Source: Bradyrhizobium sp. (lineage in GTDB: Bacteria; Pseudomonadota; Alphaproteobacteria; Rhizobiales; Xanthobacteraceae). Taken from it: a stretch of DNA of 63,898 nucleotides. The stretch covers positions 1 through 63,898 of the forward strand of contig NZ_SSMW01000078.1 in NCBI RefSeq assembly GCF_004799405.1, read 5' to 3'. A program made the position numbers and the translations under genes. The notes under the pieces are model-generated. The model made no database searches. It was not told the origin of the DNA and was given only the letters and a program-made list of their open reading frames with translations. This document shows positions 7,263-15,733 of this stretch, one piece after another (positions within the stretch are counted from its first letter, which is position 1; every line of letters begins with the position of its first letter).

Positions 7263-9938
7263 ATGCCTCTTGCCGCCCTTATCCAACGGATACGGTCGTT
7301 TTCGCTTTCGATCGGCCAATTGACCTTTGGCGGCTTCCTGCTGGTGCTGGCGGTTATCACCGCGACCAGCATGGCCAGCGTCATCGCCATCAGGCACATC
7401 GATGCAACCTTCGCCGAGTTGCAGCGGCTGCAGGATGTCGGCGACCTCGCCGAGGAGGTCGACCGCCGCATGAACGAATTGCGGCTCGCCGCCCGCAATT
7501 TCGTGACCAATCCGGGCGCCCAGTCCGACCAGGTCGGAGAGGCGGCGGCGGCGCTAAGCGCGCTGTTGAAGAAGACCCGGCTGGAACTTGCGCCCGAACA
7601 GCGCGACATGATCGACGGCGTCACCGCGCGGCTGCAGAGCTACCGCGACGGTATCGAACGCGTGACCGCGCTGTTTGCGCGCCGCTCCAAACTGGAAACG
7701 GAACTGGCGCCGTTGCGTGAGCGGTTTGAAGCCGCGATCACCGAAGTACCCGACCGCGCCAGCGCCGGAAATCTTTTCCGCGCGCAAAACGAGATCGCCC
7801 AGGCGTTGCTCGCGCACGATCCGGCGGCTGCCGAACAGGCCGCCCAGCGCATGCGGACGCAATCGATCGAGGATCCGGCGCTTCGCTCGGTGGTCGATGC
7901 CTATGCCGGCGCAATTATCTTGATCGCGGGCACGGACGGCGAGATCGCCGAAATCGACAAGGACGTGCTCGGTACCGAAGGCCGATTGATCGGACAGGTG
8001 ACCGAACTGCTGCGCGAAGTCAGCGCGCGGCAGGGCCGGGTGCTGGCCAGCGATTTTGCCAGGACGCTCGCCGACGACAAGTGGCAAAGCATTATCCTTG
8101 GCATAGCGGGAGTAATGATCGGACTTGTCGCGGCGCTGTTTGTGGTGCGCCGGACCGTGCGTCCGCTGGCGTCGATCGCCAACTCCATTCGCGCGCTGGC
8201 CGCGGGCGAGAAGAGCGCCTCGATCCCGGATACCGATATCAATAACGAGATCGGCGATATCGCGCGCGCCGCCGAAGTGTTTCGCCGGACGCTGGTCGAC
8301 GCCGATACCGCGCGCGAAGCGGCGGTTCACGCGCTGGCCGAGCAACGGCTGGCCGAAGAAAGCTACCGCAAGCTGTTCGAAGGTTCCGTCGACGGAATCT
8401 ACGTGACGACCCCGGCTGGCGCGCTTCTGAATGCGAATCCGGCGCTGGCACGGATGATGGGATATGAGACGCCGGAAGCGTTGATCCGCGGCGTCAACGA
8501 CGTCACCCACCAGATCTACGTCCATCCGGCGGCGCGCGCCGAATACCAGTCGCTGATGCAGCGCGACGGCATGGTCCGCGAGTTCGAATATCAGGCGCGT
8601 CAGCGCGGCGGCACCACTCTCTGGCTCTCCGACAGCGCCACGGTGGTGCGCGACGAGGCCGGTGAGGTCATCCGCTATGAAGGCACCGTGCGCGATATCA
8701 CCGATCAGAAGCGCGCCGAGGATGCCATCGCCGAAGGCCGACGAATGCTGCAGCAGGTGATCGACACGGTGCCCGCCGTCATCAACGTCAAGGACAAAAA
8801 CCTCCGCTATACCCTGATGAACCGCTACATGGCCGGCATCTTCGGTATCGAGCCCGCGGCCGCCATCGGCCGCACGACCACCGACCTGATGTCGCGTTAC
8901 GGCGCGCAAAAGACCGACGAGAACGACAAGCGTGTGCTGGAAGCGGGCAAGGGCCTGGGATTTTACGAAGAGGAATACATCGATTCGGCGGGCAACATGC
9001 GGCAATGGCTGGTGAACAAGCTTCCGCTGCTTGATCCGGAAGGCCACATCGAAAGCATCGTCACCGTCGCGCTCGACATCGGCGAGCGCAAGCGCGGCGA
9101 ACTGGAGATGCGAAAGGCCAAGGATGACGCGGAAGCGGCGCTGCGCAATTTGCGGGAGACCCAGAAGTCGCTGATCGAGGCCGAAAAGCTCGCGGCACTT
9201 GGGCGGTTGGTGGCGGGTGTCGCCCACGAGGTCAACAATCCCGTCGGCATCAGCCTGACGGTTGCTTCATCGCTGGAGCGCAAAAGCGCCAACTTCGCCG
9301 CCGAAGTCGCGCGCGGCGATGTCAGGCGTTCCTCGCTCAATGAATTCCTGGAGACCAGCCGCGACGCGTCGTCGCAATTGGTAGCCAATCTCAACCGTGC
9401 GGCCGAACTGATCCAGTCGTTCAAGCAGGTCGCCGCCGACCGCAATTATTCCGACCAGCGCAGCTTCGACCTCGGCGATCTCACCGAGCAGGTCGTGATG
9501 AGCCTGCGGCCGGGATTGCGAAAGCACAATCTGACGCTCACCGTCGACTGCCAGCCGAATCTCGTGATGAATTCCTATCCCGGCCCCTACGGACAGGTGC
9601 TCACCAATCTGTTCCTCAATTCCATGGCGCACGCCTTTCCCGACGGCAAGCCGGGGGCGATCGATATCAAGGTGAGAGAGTCCGGCAAGGACAATGTCGA
9701 GATCATCTTTTCCGACAATGGTTGCGGCATGAGCCTAGACGTCCGGCGTCGTGCGTTCGATCCGTTCTTCACGACGCGTCGTGATCAGGGCGGCACCGGA
9801 CTTGGACTTCATATCGTCTACAGCATCGTGACCAACCGTCTCGGCGGCCGGCTCGATCTGGATTCCGAGCCCGGTGAAGGCACCCGGATCCAGATTATCC
9901 TCCCCCGGGTCGCACCCTTGGAGCAGGCGGCGGAATAA
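7263..9938 (+). CDS. Membrane PAS-domain sensor histidine kinase
   Basis: 891 residues. Order: transmembrane helix about 21-43, a helical periplasmic domain of ~235 residues, a second helix about 280-300, HAMP, PAS (from YRKLFEGSVDGIYV, ~360-480), a second PAS (~490-610), a coiled-coil linker, HisKA with phospho-acceptor H655 in GVAHEVNNP, then HATPase with N-box NLFLNSMAHAF (~781), G1 DNGCGM (~818) and G2 GGTGLGL (~845). The H-box and N-box (lacking the usual NA.DA) match the family-4-type kinases seen with soluble response regulators. No response regulator is encoded in the flanking genes, so it is an orphan kinase; the signal is unknown. Confidence 0.92.
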   Translation: MPLAALIQRIRSFSLSIGQLTFGGFLLVLAVITATSMASVIAIRHIDATFAELQRLQDVGDLAEEVDRRMNELRLAARNFVTNPGAQSDQVGEAAAALSALLKKTRLELAPEQRDMIDGVTARLQSYRDGIERVTALFARRSKLETELAPLRERFEAAITEVPDRASAGNLFRAQNEIAQALLAHDPAAAEQAAQRMRTQSIEDPALRSVVDAYAGAIILIAGTDGEIAEIDKDVLGTEGRLIGQVTELLREVSARQGRVLASDFARTLADDKWQSIILGIAGVMIGLVAALFVVRRTVRPLASIANSIRALAAGEKSASIPDTDINNEIGDIARAAEVFRRTLVDADTAREAAVHALAEQRLAEESYRKLFEGSVDGIYVTTPAGALLNANPALARMMGYETPEALIRGVNDVTHQIYVHPAARAEYQSLMQRDGMVREFEYQARQRGGTTLWLSDSATVVRDEAGEVIRYEGTVRDITDQKRAEDAIAEGRRMLQQVIDTVPAVINVKDKNLRYTLMNRYMAGIFGIEPAAAIGRTTTDLMSRYGAQKTDENDKRVLEAGKGLGFYEEEYIDSAGNMRQWLVNKLPLLDPEGHIESIVTVALDIGERKRGELEMRKAKDDAEAALRNLRETQKSLIEAEKLAALGRLVAGVAHEVNNPVGISLTVASSLERKSANFAAEVARGDVRRSSLNEFLETSRDASSQLVANLNRAAELIQSFKQVAADRNYSDQRSFDLGDLTEQVVMSLRPGLRKHNLTLTVDCQPNLVMNSYPGPYGQVLTNLFLNSMAHAFPDGKPGAIDIKVRESGKDNVEIIFSDNGCGMSLDVRRRAFDPFFTTRRDQGGTGLGLHIVYSIVTNRLGGRLDLDSEPGEGTRIQIILPRVAPLEQAAE

Positions 9939-9973
9939 TGAGGTTGCGGGGTCCTTGGGCGCGGCGGAGCGGA

Positions 9974-10321
9974 CTAGTCGACCTCGGCCAGCTTGCGCAA
10001 GGTAGCCGCGAAGATCTGGCTGGCTTTGCCCACCAGGGCCGTCCCGTTCATGACCGCCGCGGTATCGGTATAGGTGCCGGTGACGCCGATACCGACCGGA
10101 CTCGGGCCGCCGAACAGCGGGTTGGCGTCGGGACTGCTGGTGTGACGCTGGACCAGAACCTCGCCCTTGAAGGTGCCGTCCTTCGCCGTATAGCTGCCGG
10201 TGTAAAACAGGTAGGCATCGCCGCCGAGGATTTTGCCGTCCCGGAACATGATCACGCCACTGCCTTTGCCGGACCGGCCATCCTGCAGGCTGACATGGAT
10301 CGAATACAGACCGTTCTTCAT
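9974..10321 (-). CDS. GrlR-like regulatory protein
   Basis: 115 residues forming a predicted all-beta lipocalin-like fold with YSIHVSLQDG, GKGSGVIMFRDGKILGGDAY, and TFKGEVLVQRHT. These features match the GrlR family, named for the negative regulator of type III secretion in enteric pathogens; rhizobial genomes contain several of unknown role. There is no GrlA partner or secretion gene nearby. The gene converges on the histidine kinase gene with 35 bases between stops. Function in this organism is unknown; the protein may simply be a small-ligand-binding barrel. Confidence 0.75.
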   Translation of the reverse strand: MKNGLYSIHVSLQDGRSGKGSGVIMFRDGKILGGDAYLFYTGSYTAKDGTFKGEVLVQRHTSSPDANPLFGGPSPVGIGVTGTYTDTAAVMNGTALVGKASQIFAATLRKLAEVD

Positions 10322-10487
10322 GATGCGCCGGTTACGACCTCCGTCACGGCGGTCCAGTTACGCCGTTATGCCAAAGCGGGATACGCAACGTCAACGCGGC
10401 AGGTTGACCGCGTCATGACGCCTTTACGCAAACTTTCCGGGAATCCGGAAAATGCAAGATAACAAAAGAAGACGGTGGCGCGGCGGT

Positions 10488-10871
10488 TTAGGCGTATTTC
10501 TTGTCGCGCTCCAGAAGCTCGACCGAGATGCCCTGCGGTCCGCGGATGAAGCAGATGCGGACCCCCGGCCGGATGGTGGTCGGCTCCTTGGTGAATTCGA
10601 CGCCCTTGGCCTTGATCTCGGCCGCAACCGCATCGATGTCCTTCACCGTCAGCCCGAAATGATCGAGGCCCTGATAGGGCGTCACCGGCGGCGTATTGAC
10701 GCCATCGCCTGCCGTGACTGGCGCGATGAACACATTGGCGCCGCCAAGCTTGACGTCGATCCGCCCGGGGCCGCGAACGATGAGCCCGCCCAGAATATTC
10801 TCCAGCCAGGCGGCCATCGCCTCCGGATCGGGGCTACGCAAATGGACATGGTCCCAAGTGACGATCGGCAT
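10488..10871 (-). CDS. VOC family (glyoxalase/dioxygenase-fold) protein
   Basis: 127 residues, a single vicinal-oxygen-chelate module with two beta-alpha-beta-beta-beta units. Likely metal ligands are the His in WDHVHLRSPD near the N-terminus, the His in GLDHFGLTV about residue 71, and the late Glu in GISVELLER. That pattern is shared by lactoylglutathione lyases, epimerases and extradiol enzymes, so the exact reaction cannot be told. It is transcribed alone on the minus strand; GGGAGAG lies just upstream of the ATG. Confidence 0.82.
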   Translation of the reverse strand: MPIVTWDHVHLRSPDPEAMAAWLENILGGLIVRGPGRIDVKLGGANVFIAPVTAGDGVNTPPVTPYQGLDHFGLTVKDIDAVAAEIKAKGVEFTKEPTTIRPGVRICFIRGPQGISVELLERDKKYA

Positions 10872-11185
10872 CGCTGGTCTCTCCCTTTTGGTTCTTATGC
10901 GTCGTCCGCCGCGAGGTTATGCGCCGGCCCGGGGCGCGCGAGCCGCCGCCCACCCGAGTTTAGCGGTCACCTTCTGCCTTGGCCACCCCGCGCCCCAAGA
11001 GCGGAGGCCGCCTGGCACGTGTTTTTTTTGTTGCGTCCGGATGCAACCATTTCCAGTTTCATGTATTACTGACTAGCGGCGGAACCGCGTGAATCGGCAG
11101 TCGTATTGGGAGCCGTGCGGTGTAACGCCCGCGCGGCTTTTTATGTGCGGCGCAGCAGGTATTTCGTTCGCCGTTGTCGGATGGC
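10872..11185. other. Gene-free stretch with an unassigned hairpin terminator
   Basis: About 310 bases separate the divergently transcribed VOC gene and a membrane protein. The left half holds the leader of the VOC gene on the minus strand. The middle has a run of eight T at about 11022, and the right part contains a complete plus-strand terminator (11111-11143) that terminates no annotated gene. An unannotated short transcript between about 10960 and 11143 is therefore possible. No convincing coding frame is present. Confidence 0.4.
11111..11143 (+). terminator. Rho-independent terminator without an assigned upstream gene
   Basis: Arms AGCCGTGCGG (11111-11120) and CCGCGCGGCT (11129-11138) pair over ten positions with one G-T wobble, an 8-base loop, then TTTTTA. 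It points rightward but the nearest upstream gene is on the other strand, so it may end a small RNA or act as a leader attenuator for the gene at 11186. Confidence 0.55.
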
Positions 11186-11752
11186 ATGACGATGGACATT
11201 GCACCTTACCGCTTCGACTTGAGCAGACTAGCGGCGATCAAACGCCTCAAGCCGGGATTGATCGGCCCGGTTGTTCTACTGGGCTGTCTAGGTGTGTGGC
11301 TGTGGTCCGGCTATCCCGGTAACCCGGCCCAAAGCCAACCGGTGCGGCTGTCGACGGCGACCACGGAACCACCGGCGCTGAATCCCGCCACGCCCGCTAC
11401 CGACGCCGCGCGGGAAGGGCCCTTGTTTGGCGATCCTGCGATCGCACCCGACGGGACGGCGGCGATCGATGGTCTCAAGATTTCATCGCAGTCCTGGCGC
11501 CGGGGAGGGCTGGGATCGAATGCCCTGGTGACGTTCACGCTGCGCAATGGCAATGACTATGCGGTAAGGGATATCGAGATTTCCTGCGTATTCACCCGCA
11601 GGGACGGAAGTCACCTGACCGACCGCACGCGGATGATCCATGACATCGTCAACATGAAAAGCCGTAGAACCTTTGCGCGCATGCACGTCGGTTACGTCAA
11701 TGTCAACGCCAACCAGGCCAAATGCGCGCTGGTTGCGGCGACCCGCATCTAG
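11186..11752 (+). CDS. Membrane-anchored hypothetical protein
   Basis: 188 residues from the ATG at 11186 (another ATG at 11192 is equally possible; a TTG at 11174 extends it by four). One transmembrane helix at about residues 23-42 (LIGPVVLLGCLGVWLWSGY) is followed by a Pro/Thr-rich linker and a soluble domain from about 95 with alternating strands (ALVTFTLRNGNDYAVRDIEI, SCVFTRRDG). The latter resembles a small Ig-like fold of the FxLYD kind, seen in envelope proteins. Probably exported with an N-in anchor. I recognise no characterised relative. Confidence 0.6.
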   Translation: MTMDIAPYRFDLSRLAAIKRLKPGLIGPVVLLGCLGVWLWSGYPGNPAQSQPVRLSTATTEPPALNPATPATDAAREGPLFGDPAIAPDGTAAIDGLKISSQSWRRGGLGSNALVTFTLRNGNDYAVRDIEISCVFTRRDGSHLTDRTRMIHDIVNMKSRRTFARMHVGYVNVNANQAKCALVAATRI

Positions 11753-11884
11753 CGACGAATTGCCCTTATACGCCAAGGAAGCGGTAACTTTGTTGTTAGA
11801 TTGGGCGCCGCTGCGCGCGGAACCAATCGCACCATGACCGGTTAGGCGAGTGACCCGCGCACGCCGCGCGGCGGAGCGACGCCG

Positions 11885-12325
11885 ATGCCTATGATGCGGT
11901 ATTTCTTTTTTGTCGGTGGAGCGTTGCTCGCGCTGCTCTTCATTTTGGATGCGGCGCTGCCGAAGCCGCCGGTGGCGGATGGGCCCGATACGGCGGTTGA
12001 TCTGACTACGGTGCGGATACACTCCGACCGGAAATGGCCGGAGCGGGTCGTGTTCGATACCAGCGTTCCCGCGGCCGTGCCTGCGACTGTTCCCGCGTCA
12101 CCCGCTCAGATCGAGGCCAATGTCTCGGCGCCGGCGATTGTGGCCGACATTTCGGCGGGCGCGCGCGTACGGGACGTATTTGCGCAATTTGTGCCGGCCT
12201 ATCCAAAAAAGCCGGAACTGAAGCCGCAGCAGAAACGTAAAACGGCAACAAGCCGGCTCGGCGTCCCGATGGTTCGGGTCGCGCAGCAGCCGCGTTTTGG
12301 CTTCTTGGCGAATGATACCTGGTAA
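11885..12325 (+). CDS. Hypothetical membrane-anchored protein
   Basis: 146 residues. [20 protein letters not shown] is one N-terminal transmembrane helix, followed by an Ala/Pro/Val-rich extracytoplasmic stretch and a basic C-terminal tail ([14 protein letters not shown]). No enzymatic motif is visible. It ends two bases before the 3' end of the tRNA-Arg gene on the other strand, so the transcripts converge. A lineage-specific envelope protein is the most likely identity. Confidence 0.6.
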   Translation: MPMMRYFFFVGGALLALLFILDAALPKPPVADGPDTAVDLTTVRIHSDRKWPERVVFDTSVPAAVPATVPASPAQIEANVSAPAIVADISAGARVRDVFAQFVPAYPKKPELKPQQKRKTATSRLGVPMVRVAQQPRFGFLANDTW

Positions 12326-12326
12326 C

Positions 12327-12403
12327 TGGCGCGCTCGGAGAGATTCGAACTCCCGACCCTCGGATTCGAAGTCCGATGCTCTATCCAGCTGAGCTACGAG
12401 CGC
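12327..12403 (-). tRNA. tRNA-Arg(TCG)
   Basis: Read on the minus strand: acceptor GCGCTCG pairs with CGAGCGC, discriminator G and encoded CCA at 12327-12329. The D-arm is AGCTCAGCTGGATAGAGC, the anticodon arm CGGACTTCGAATCCG carries TCG, and the T-arm has GTTCGAATC. 77 nt including CCA, with all conserved positions in place. The 3' end faces the gene at 11885, and no island is integrated there. Confidence 0.96.
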
Positions 12404-12490
12404 AGTTTCGAACGCCGTGAATATCAGACTTGCCAGCGCAGTTCCATGACCCTTGGAGGGAACGTCCAAACCTCCTGTTCAGGGAATTGG

Positions 12491-12934
12491 TCACTTCACT
12501 TGCGTAAAGTTATTTGGAATGAAGTGGACGCCATGTCGACGCCATATCCAAGCGGCGCGATCGCGGTCTTTGCCCGATTTAGCGTGCTGGACGCAACACC
12601 AAGCCTTTTGCTTCAGGCCGGCCGATCTGCGGCTGTGGGGGCGATGGTTTTTCCTGAAGCCTTCCTCGATCTGCGACGGCCCTATGGTTCGTTTTGGCCT
12701 GACGGGATTTAGCGTACCCGCACTGACGTCGAGGCCCTCCGCAAGCCTGGCCGTTGCAAATTGTTTGGCGTCATCTTCGCTGGTGAAGGTTTGTGAACGG
12801 CGAGAATAATGTTCCCTGGTGTCCTCACGCGGGACGTAAACCGAAACGTACCAGGTGTTCGGATGTTCCTTGCCAACACGCGCTGCCGTCGTCCCAACCG
12901 TGCAGTCATGTTTTTCGTCGCGGCGGTGCGGCAT
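12491..12934 (-). CDS. Hypothetical protein with possibly altered C-terminus
   Basis: 147 residues. The first part, WYVSVYVPREDTREHYSRRS followed by QTFTSEDDAKQFA and SAGTLNPVRPKRTIGPSQIE, has the look of a small conserved rhizobial protein that I recall ending soon after that point. The last ~55 residues (from EGFRKNHRPHSRR) are Arg/His/Trp-rich, unlike the rest, and may be read-through of a decayed end. The first part resembles the beta-strand N-terminal DNA-binding domain of some integrases, but no catalytic domain follows. Located on the minus strand, upstream of tRNA-Arg. Confidence 0.4.
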   Translation of the reverse strand: MPHRRDEKHDCTVGTTAARVGKEHPNTWYVSVYVPREDTREHYSRRSQTFTSEDDAKQFATARLAEGLDVSAGTLNPVRPKRTIGPSQIEEGFRKNHRPHSRRSAGLKQKAWCCVQHAKSGKDRDRAAWIWRRHGVHFIPNNFTQVK

Positions 12935-13132
12935 TCAGTTCATGCGGGGAATCAATATTCCGGGGGAAACGCCCGAAATTCCGCGAAAATTCCGCTGCTG
13001 GACCGGTATTTCACCCCCGATCGGACTGCTTAACGAAATTCCAACACAGTCCGGCCAGAGTTGCGCCGTCTGGTTCCGCTAGGGACCATTTTCCGCTTCC
13101 CGACCGGCTACTTCTGGCTCCCGACCCGACCC

Positions 13133-13579
13133 ATGCGCATCACGCCCTTCGCCCTGCCGTTGCTCTCGCTTTTGGTCGCTGCGCCCGCGCGCGCCGATCT
13201 GCGGATCACCAGCGACCACGGCGGCTATGTCGAAGAATACAAGGCGAGGTATGAGCGCATCCGCGACCGCCACGAGCGCGTCATCATCGATGGCATCTGC
13301 AATTCGGCCTGCACCTTGGTGTTCGGCATCGTGCCGCTGAACAAGGTCTGCGTCACGCCGCGCGCCAGTCTCGGCTTCCACCAGGCCTACTACGACAAGG
13401 CTTTCACCTTCGGGATCAAGGTCACGAGTTCGGAAGGAACTTCCGAGCTGATGTCCTATTATCCGGACACGGTGAAGGACTGGATCCGCCGCAATGGCGG
13501 CCTTACCACCGAGATGAAGAAGATCAAGAACGGTGAGGAACTCTGGAAGATCGTCGATCCCTGTCCGGAAGCGTTCTGA
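13133..13579 (+). CDS. Periplasmic ClpP/crotonase-like fold protein
   Basis: 148 residues. From the ATG at 13133 a signal peptide (MRITPFALPLLSLLVAAPAR, cleaving near ADL) leads into a short alpha/beta domain. IIDGICNSACTLVFGIVP places a candidate nucleophilic Ser in the oxyanion-turn position typical of ClpP-like and SppA-like folds, followed by a possible active-site His in SLGFHQAYY. Related proteins are annotated as periplasmic Clp-protease-like hypotheticals (COG3904). Whether it is a protease is not established. It converges on phzF with a gap of only 5 bases. Confidence 0.6.
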   Translation: MRITPFALPLLSLLVAAPARADLRITSDHGGYVEEYKARYERIRDRHERVIIDGICNSACTLVFGIVPLNKVCVTPRASLGFHQAYYDKAFTFGIKVTSSEGTSELMSYYPDTVKDWIRRNGGLTTEMKKIKNGEELWKIVDPCPEAF

Positions 13580-13584
13580 TCTTC

Positions 13585-14493
13585 TCAAGCCAGTTCGATT
13601 GTTCCCGACATTACCGGTACGCAGCGGCCGCCGATGAAGGTCGCGGTGACGGTGCCATCTTTCTTTTCGGCCTCCGCCCGCAGGATGCTCGGACGACCCA
13701 TCTCCACCCCTTGGGCGATCGTCTTGGTCAGCAAAAGATTTGCTTCCGGGCGCAGCTTGGCCAGCAATCCGATGAGAGCCACGTTGGCGCTGCCGGTTGC
13801 CGGATCCTCCGGGATGTTCAAATGAGGCGCAAACATCCGCGCCCGGATGTCGATGTCACCCTCATCGACCTGCGTGTAGAGCATGATGCTGACGGCCGGA
13901 TGCTTGCTGACTTCGAGCCGAAACACATCGCCGTTCGGACTGGCCGCGGCGAGCGCGGCGCGGCTCTTTAATTCGGCCAGAATGAACGGCGCGCCGCAGG
14001 AAGCGATGCATGGACGATGACCGGCATTCGCGATATCGGCGAGTGGAACGCCGCAAGCCGATGCAATCAGCTCGGCTGGAACCTCCGCGCCGACCGAGAG
14101 CGGCTGCGGGGAAGCCAGCCTCGCGCCCACCACGGTTGTGCCGTCTCTCAGGATCTCGATCGGGACCAGCCCGGCCTTTTCCTCGAACACGACGCTGTCC
14201 CCATTGATGACCCGGCCGTAACAGACGCCCGCGCGGGCCAGCACGAAAGCGGTGCCGACATTGGGATGGCCGGCAAACGGCATCTCGCTGCGCGGCGTGA
14301 AGATCCACACCTCGGCCGTATGTGTGGCGTCCTGCGGGGGCCGGACAAAGGTCGTCTCCGCCAGATTGAATTCGGCGGCGATGGCCTGCATCTGCCCGAC
14401 CGAGAGCCCTTCGGCGTTCAGGACGACGGCGAGCGGATTGCCCGCAAATTGCGTGCCGGTGAAGACATCGACGGTCTGGAATTGCAGCTGCAT
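13585..14493 (-). CDS. PhzF family isomerase/epimerase-like protein
   Basis: 302 residues with the twin hot-dog-like PhzF fold: VDVFTGTQFAGNPLAVVL at the start, the catalytic Glu47 in FNLAETTFV, then FTPRSEMPFAGHPNVGTAF, and a C-terminal repeat with EDPATGSANVAL. Members isomerise or epimerise diverse small molecules; only some make phenazine. No phz genes are nearby, so a metabolic or detoxification role is more likely. The gene lies 7 bases downstream of the formaldehyde dehydrogenase stop on the same strand, so the two are probably cotranscribed. Confidence 0.88.
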   Translation of the reverse strand: MQLQFQTVDVFTGTQFAGNPLAVVLNAEGLSVGQMQAIAAEFNLAETTFVRPPQDATHTAEVWIFTPRSEMPFAGHPNVGTAFVLARAGVCYGRVINGDSVVFEEKAGLVPIEILRDGTTVVGARLASPQPLSVGAEVPAELIASACGVPLADIANAGHRPCIASCGAPFILAELKSRAALAAASPNGDVFRLEVSKHPAVSIMLYTQVDEGDIDIRARMFAPHLNIPEDPATGSANVALIGLLAKLRPEANLLLTKTIAQGVEMGRPSILRAEAEKKDGTVTATFIGGRCVPVMSGTIELA

Positions 14494-14500
14494 ATGCCCC

Positions 14501-15628
14501 CTAAAACGTCACAACGCCGCGAATGGACTCGCCGCGCTTCATCAGCTCGAACGCGTTGTTGATCTCGGCGAGCGGCATCACATGCGTGATCATCGGATCG
14601 ATCTCGATTTTGCCCTGCATGTACCAGTCCACGATCCTGGGAACGTCGGTGCGGCCGCGCGCGCCGCCGAACGCGGTACCCTTCCACACCCGGCCCGTCA
14701 CCAGCTGGAACGGCCGTGTCGAAATTTCAGCGCCGGAGGGGGCGACCCCGATCACGATCGACTGGCCCCAGCCGCGATGGCAGGCTTCCAGCGCCTGCCG
14801 CATCGCCGTGACGTTGCCGGTGCAGTCGAAGGTGTAGTCAGCGCCGCCGATCTGATCGGCGCCCGCCTTGGTCATGTTGACGAGGTGAGGGACGAGATCC
14901 TTGCCGAGGTCTTTCGGGTTGATGAAATGGGTCATGCCGAAGCGTTCGCCCCAGGCCTTGCGGTCGTTGTTGATGTCGACGCCGATGATCATGTCGGCGC
15001 CGGCCAGCCGCAGGCCCTGCAGCACGTTGAGCCCGATGCCGCCGAGGCCGAACACGATGGCTTTGGCGCCTTGCTCGACCTTCGCGGTATTGATGACCGC
15101 GCCGATGCCGGTGGTGACGCCGCATCCGATGTAGCAGACCTTGTCGAACGGCGCGTCCTCGCGAATTTTGGCCACCGCGATTTCCGGCAGCACGGTGTAA
15201 TTGGCGAAGGTCGAGGTGCCCATGTAGTGGTGAATCGGTTTGCCCCCCATCGAGAACCGCGAGGTGCCGTCGGGCATCAAGCCCTGGCCCTGGGTGGCGC
15301 GGATCGCGGTGCAGAGGTTGGTCTTGCGCGACAGGCAGGACGGGCATTGCCGGCATTCCGGCGTATAGAGCGGAATGACGTGGTCGCCTTGCTTGACGCT
15401 GCCCACGCCGCGGCCGATATCGACCACCACGCCGGCACCCTCGTGGCCGAGAATCGCCGGGAATAATCCTTCGGGGTCGGCTCCGGACAGCGTGAATTCA
15501 TCGGTGTGGCAGACGCCGGTCGCCTTGATTTCGACCAGCACCTCACCCTCGCGCGGTCCCTCGAGCTGGACGGTCGTAATCTCCAGCGGCTTGCCGGCGG
15601 CGGTGGCAACGGCGGCGCGGACGTCCAT
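14501..15628 (-). CDS. frmA: S-(hydroxymethyl)glutathione dehydrogenase (class III alcohol dehydrogenase)
   Basis: 375 residues, full length. It oxidises S-hydroxymethylglutathione (from formaldehyde plus glutathione) to S-formylglutathione with NAD+, in the cytoplasm. Catalytic zinc ligands C40, H62 and C169 (YIGCG), structural zinc cysteines C92, C95, C98 and C106, cofactor loop GLGGIGLN at ~194-201 with D218 for NAD+, and the class III-typical long length are all present. No S-formylglutathione hydrolase gene adjoins it. Confers formaldehyde detoxification and can also reduce S-nitrosoglutathione. Confidence 0.95.
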   Translation of the reverse strand: MDVRAAVATAAGKPLEITTVQLEGPREGEVLVEIKATGVCHTDEFTLSGADPEGLFPAILGHEGAGVVVDIGRGVGSVKQGDHVIPLYTPECRQCPSCLSRKTNLCTAIRATQGQGLMPDGTSRFSMGGKPIHHYMGTSTFANYTVLPEIAVAKIREDAPFDKVCYIGCGVTTGIGAVINTAKVEQGAKAIVFGLGGIGLNVLQGLRLAGADMIIGVDINNDRKAWGERFGMTHFINPKDLGKDLVPHLVNMTKAGADQIGGADYTFDCTGNVTAMRQALEACHRGWGQSIVIGVAPSGAEISTRPFQLVTGRVWKGTAFGGARGRTDVPRIVDWYMQGKIEIDPMITHVMPLAEINNAFELMKRGESIRGVVTF

Positions 15629-15733
15629 GGCAATTCCTCATTCGCGGGTTTGGTTTCGTTATGTGATACCGGGCAGGACCCCTGCGCGTTTCACGATTGC
15701 CGGATAGCATATGTTCAGGCAATCAAAGCCGCA

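Noticed and set aside
7554..9227. 557-codon frame antisense to the histidine kinase
   Set aside because: Shadow frame in high-GC DNA; kinase motifs on the other strand are decisive.
12327..13132. Possible genomic island at tRNA-Arg
   Set aside because: There is no integrase with catalytic residues, no repeat of the tRNA 3' end, and base composition matches the flanks.
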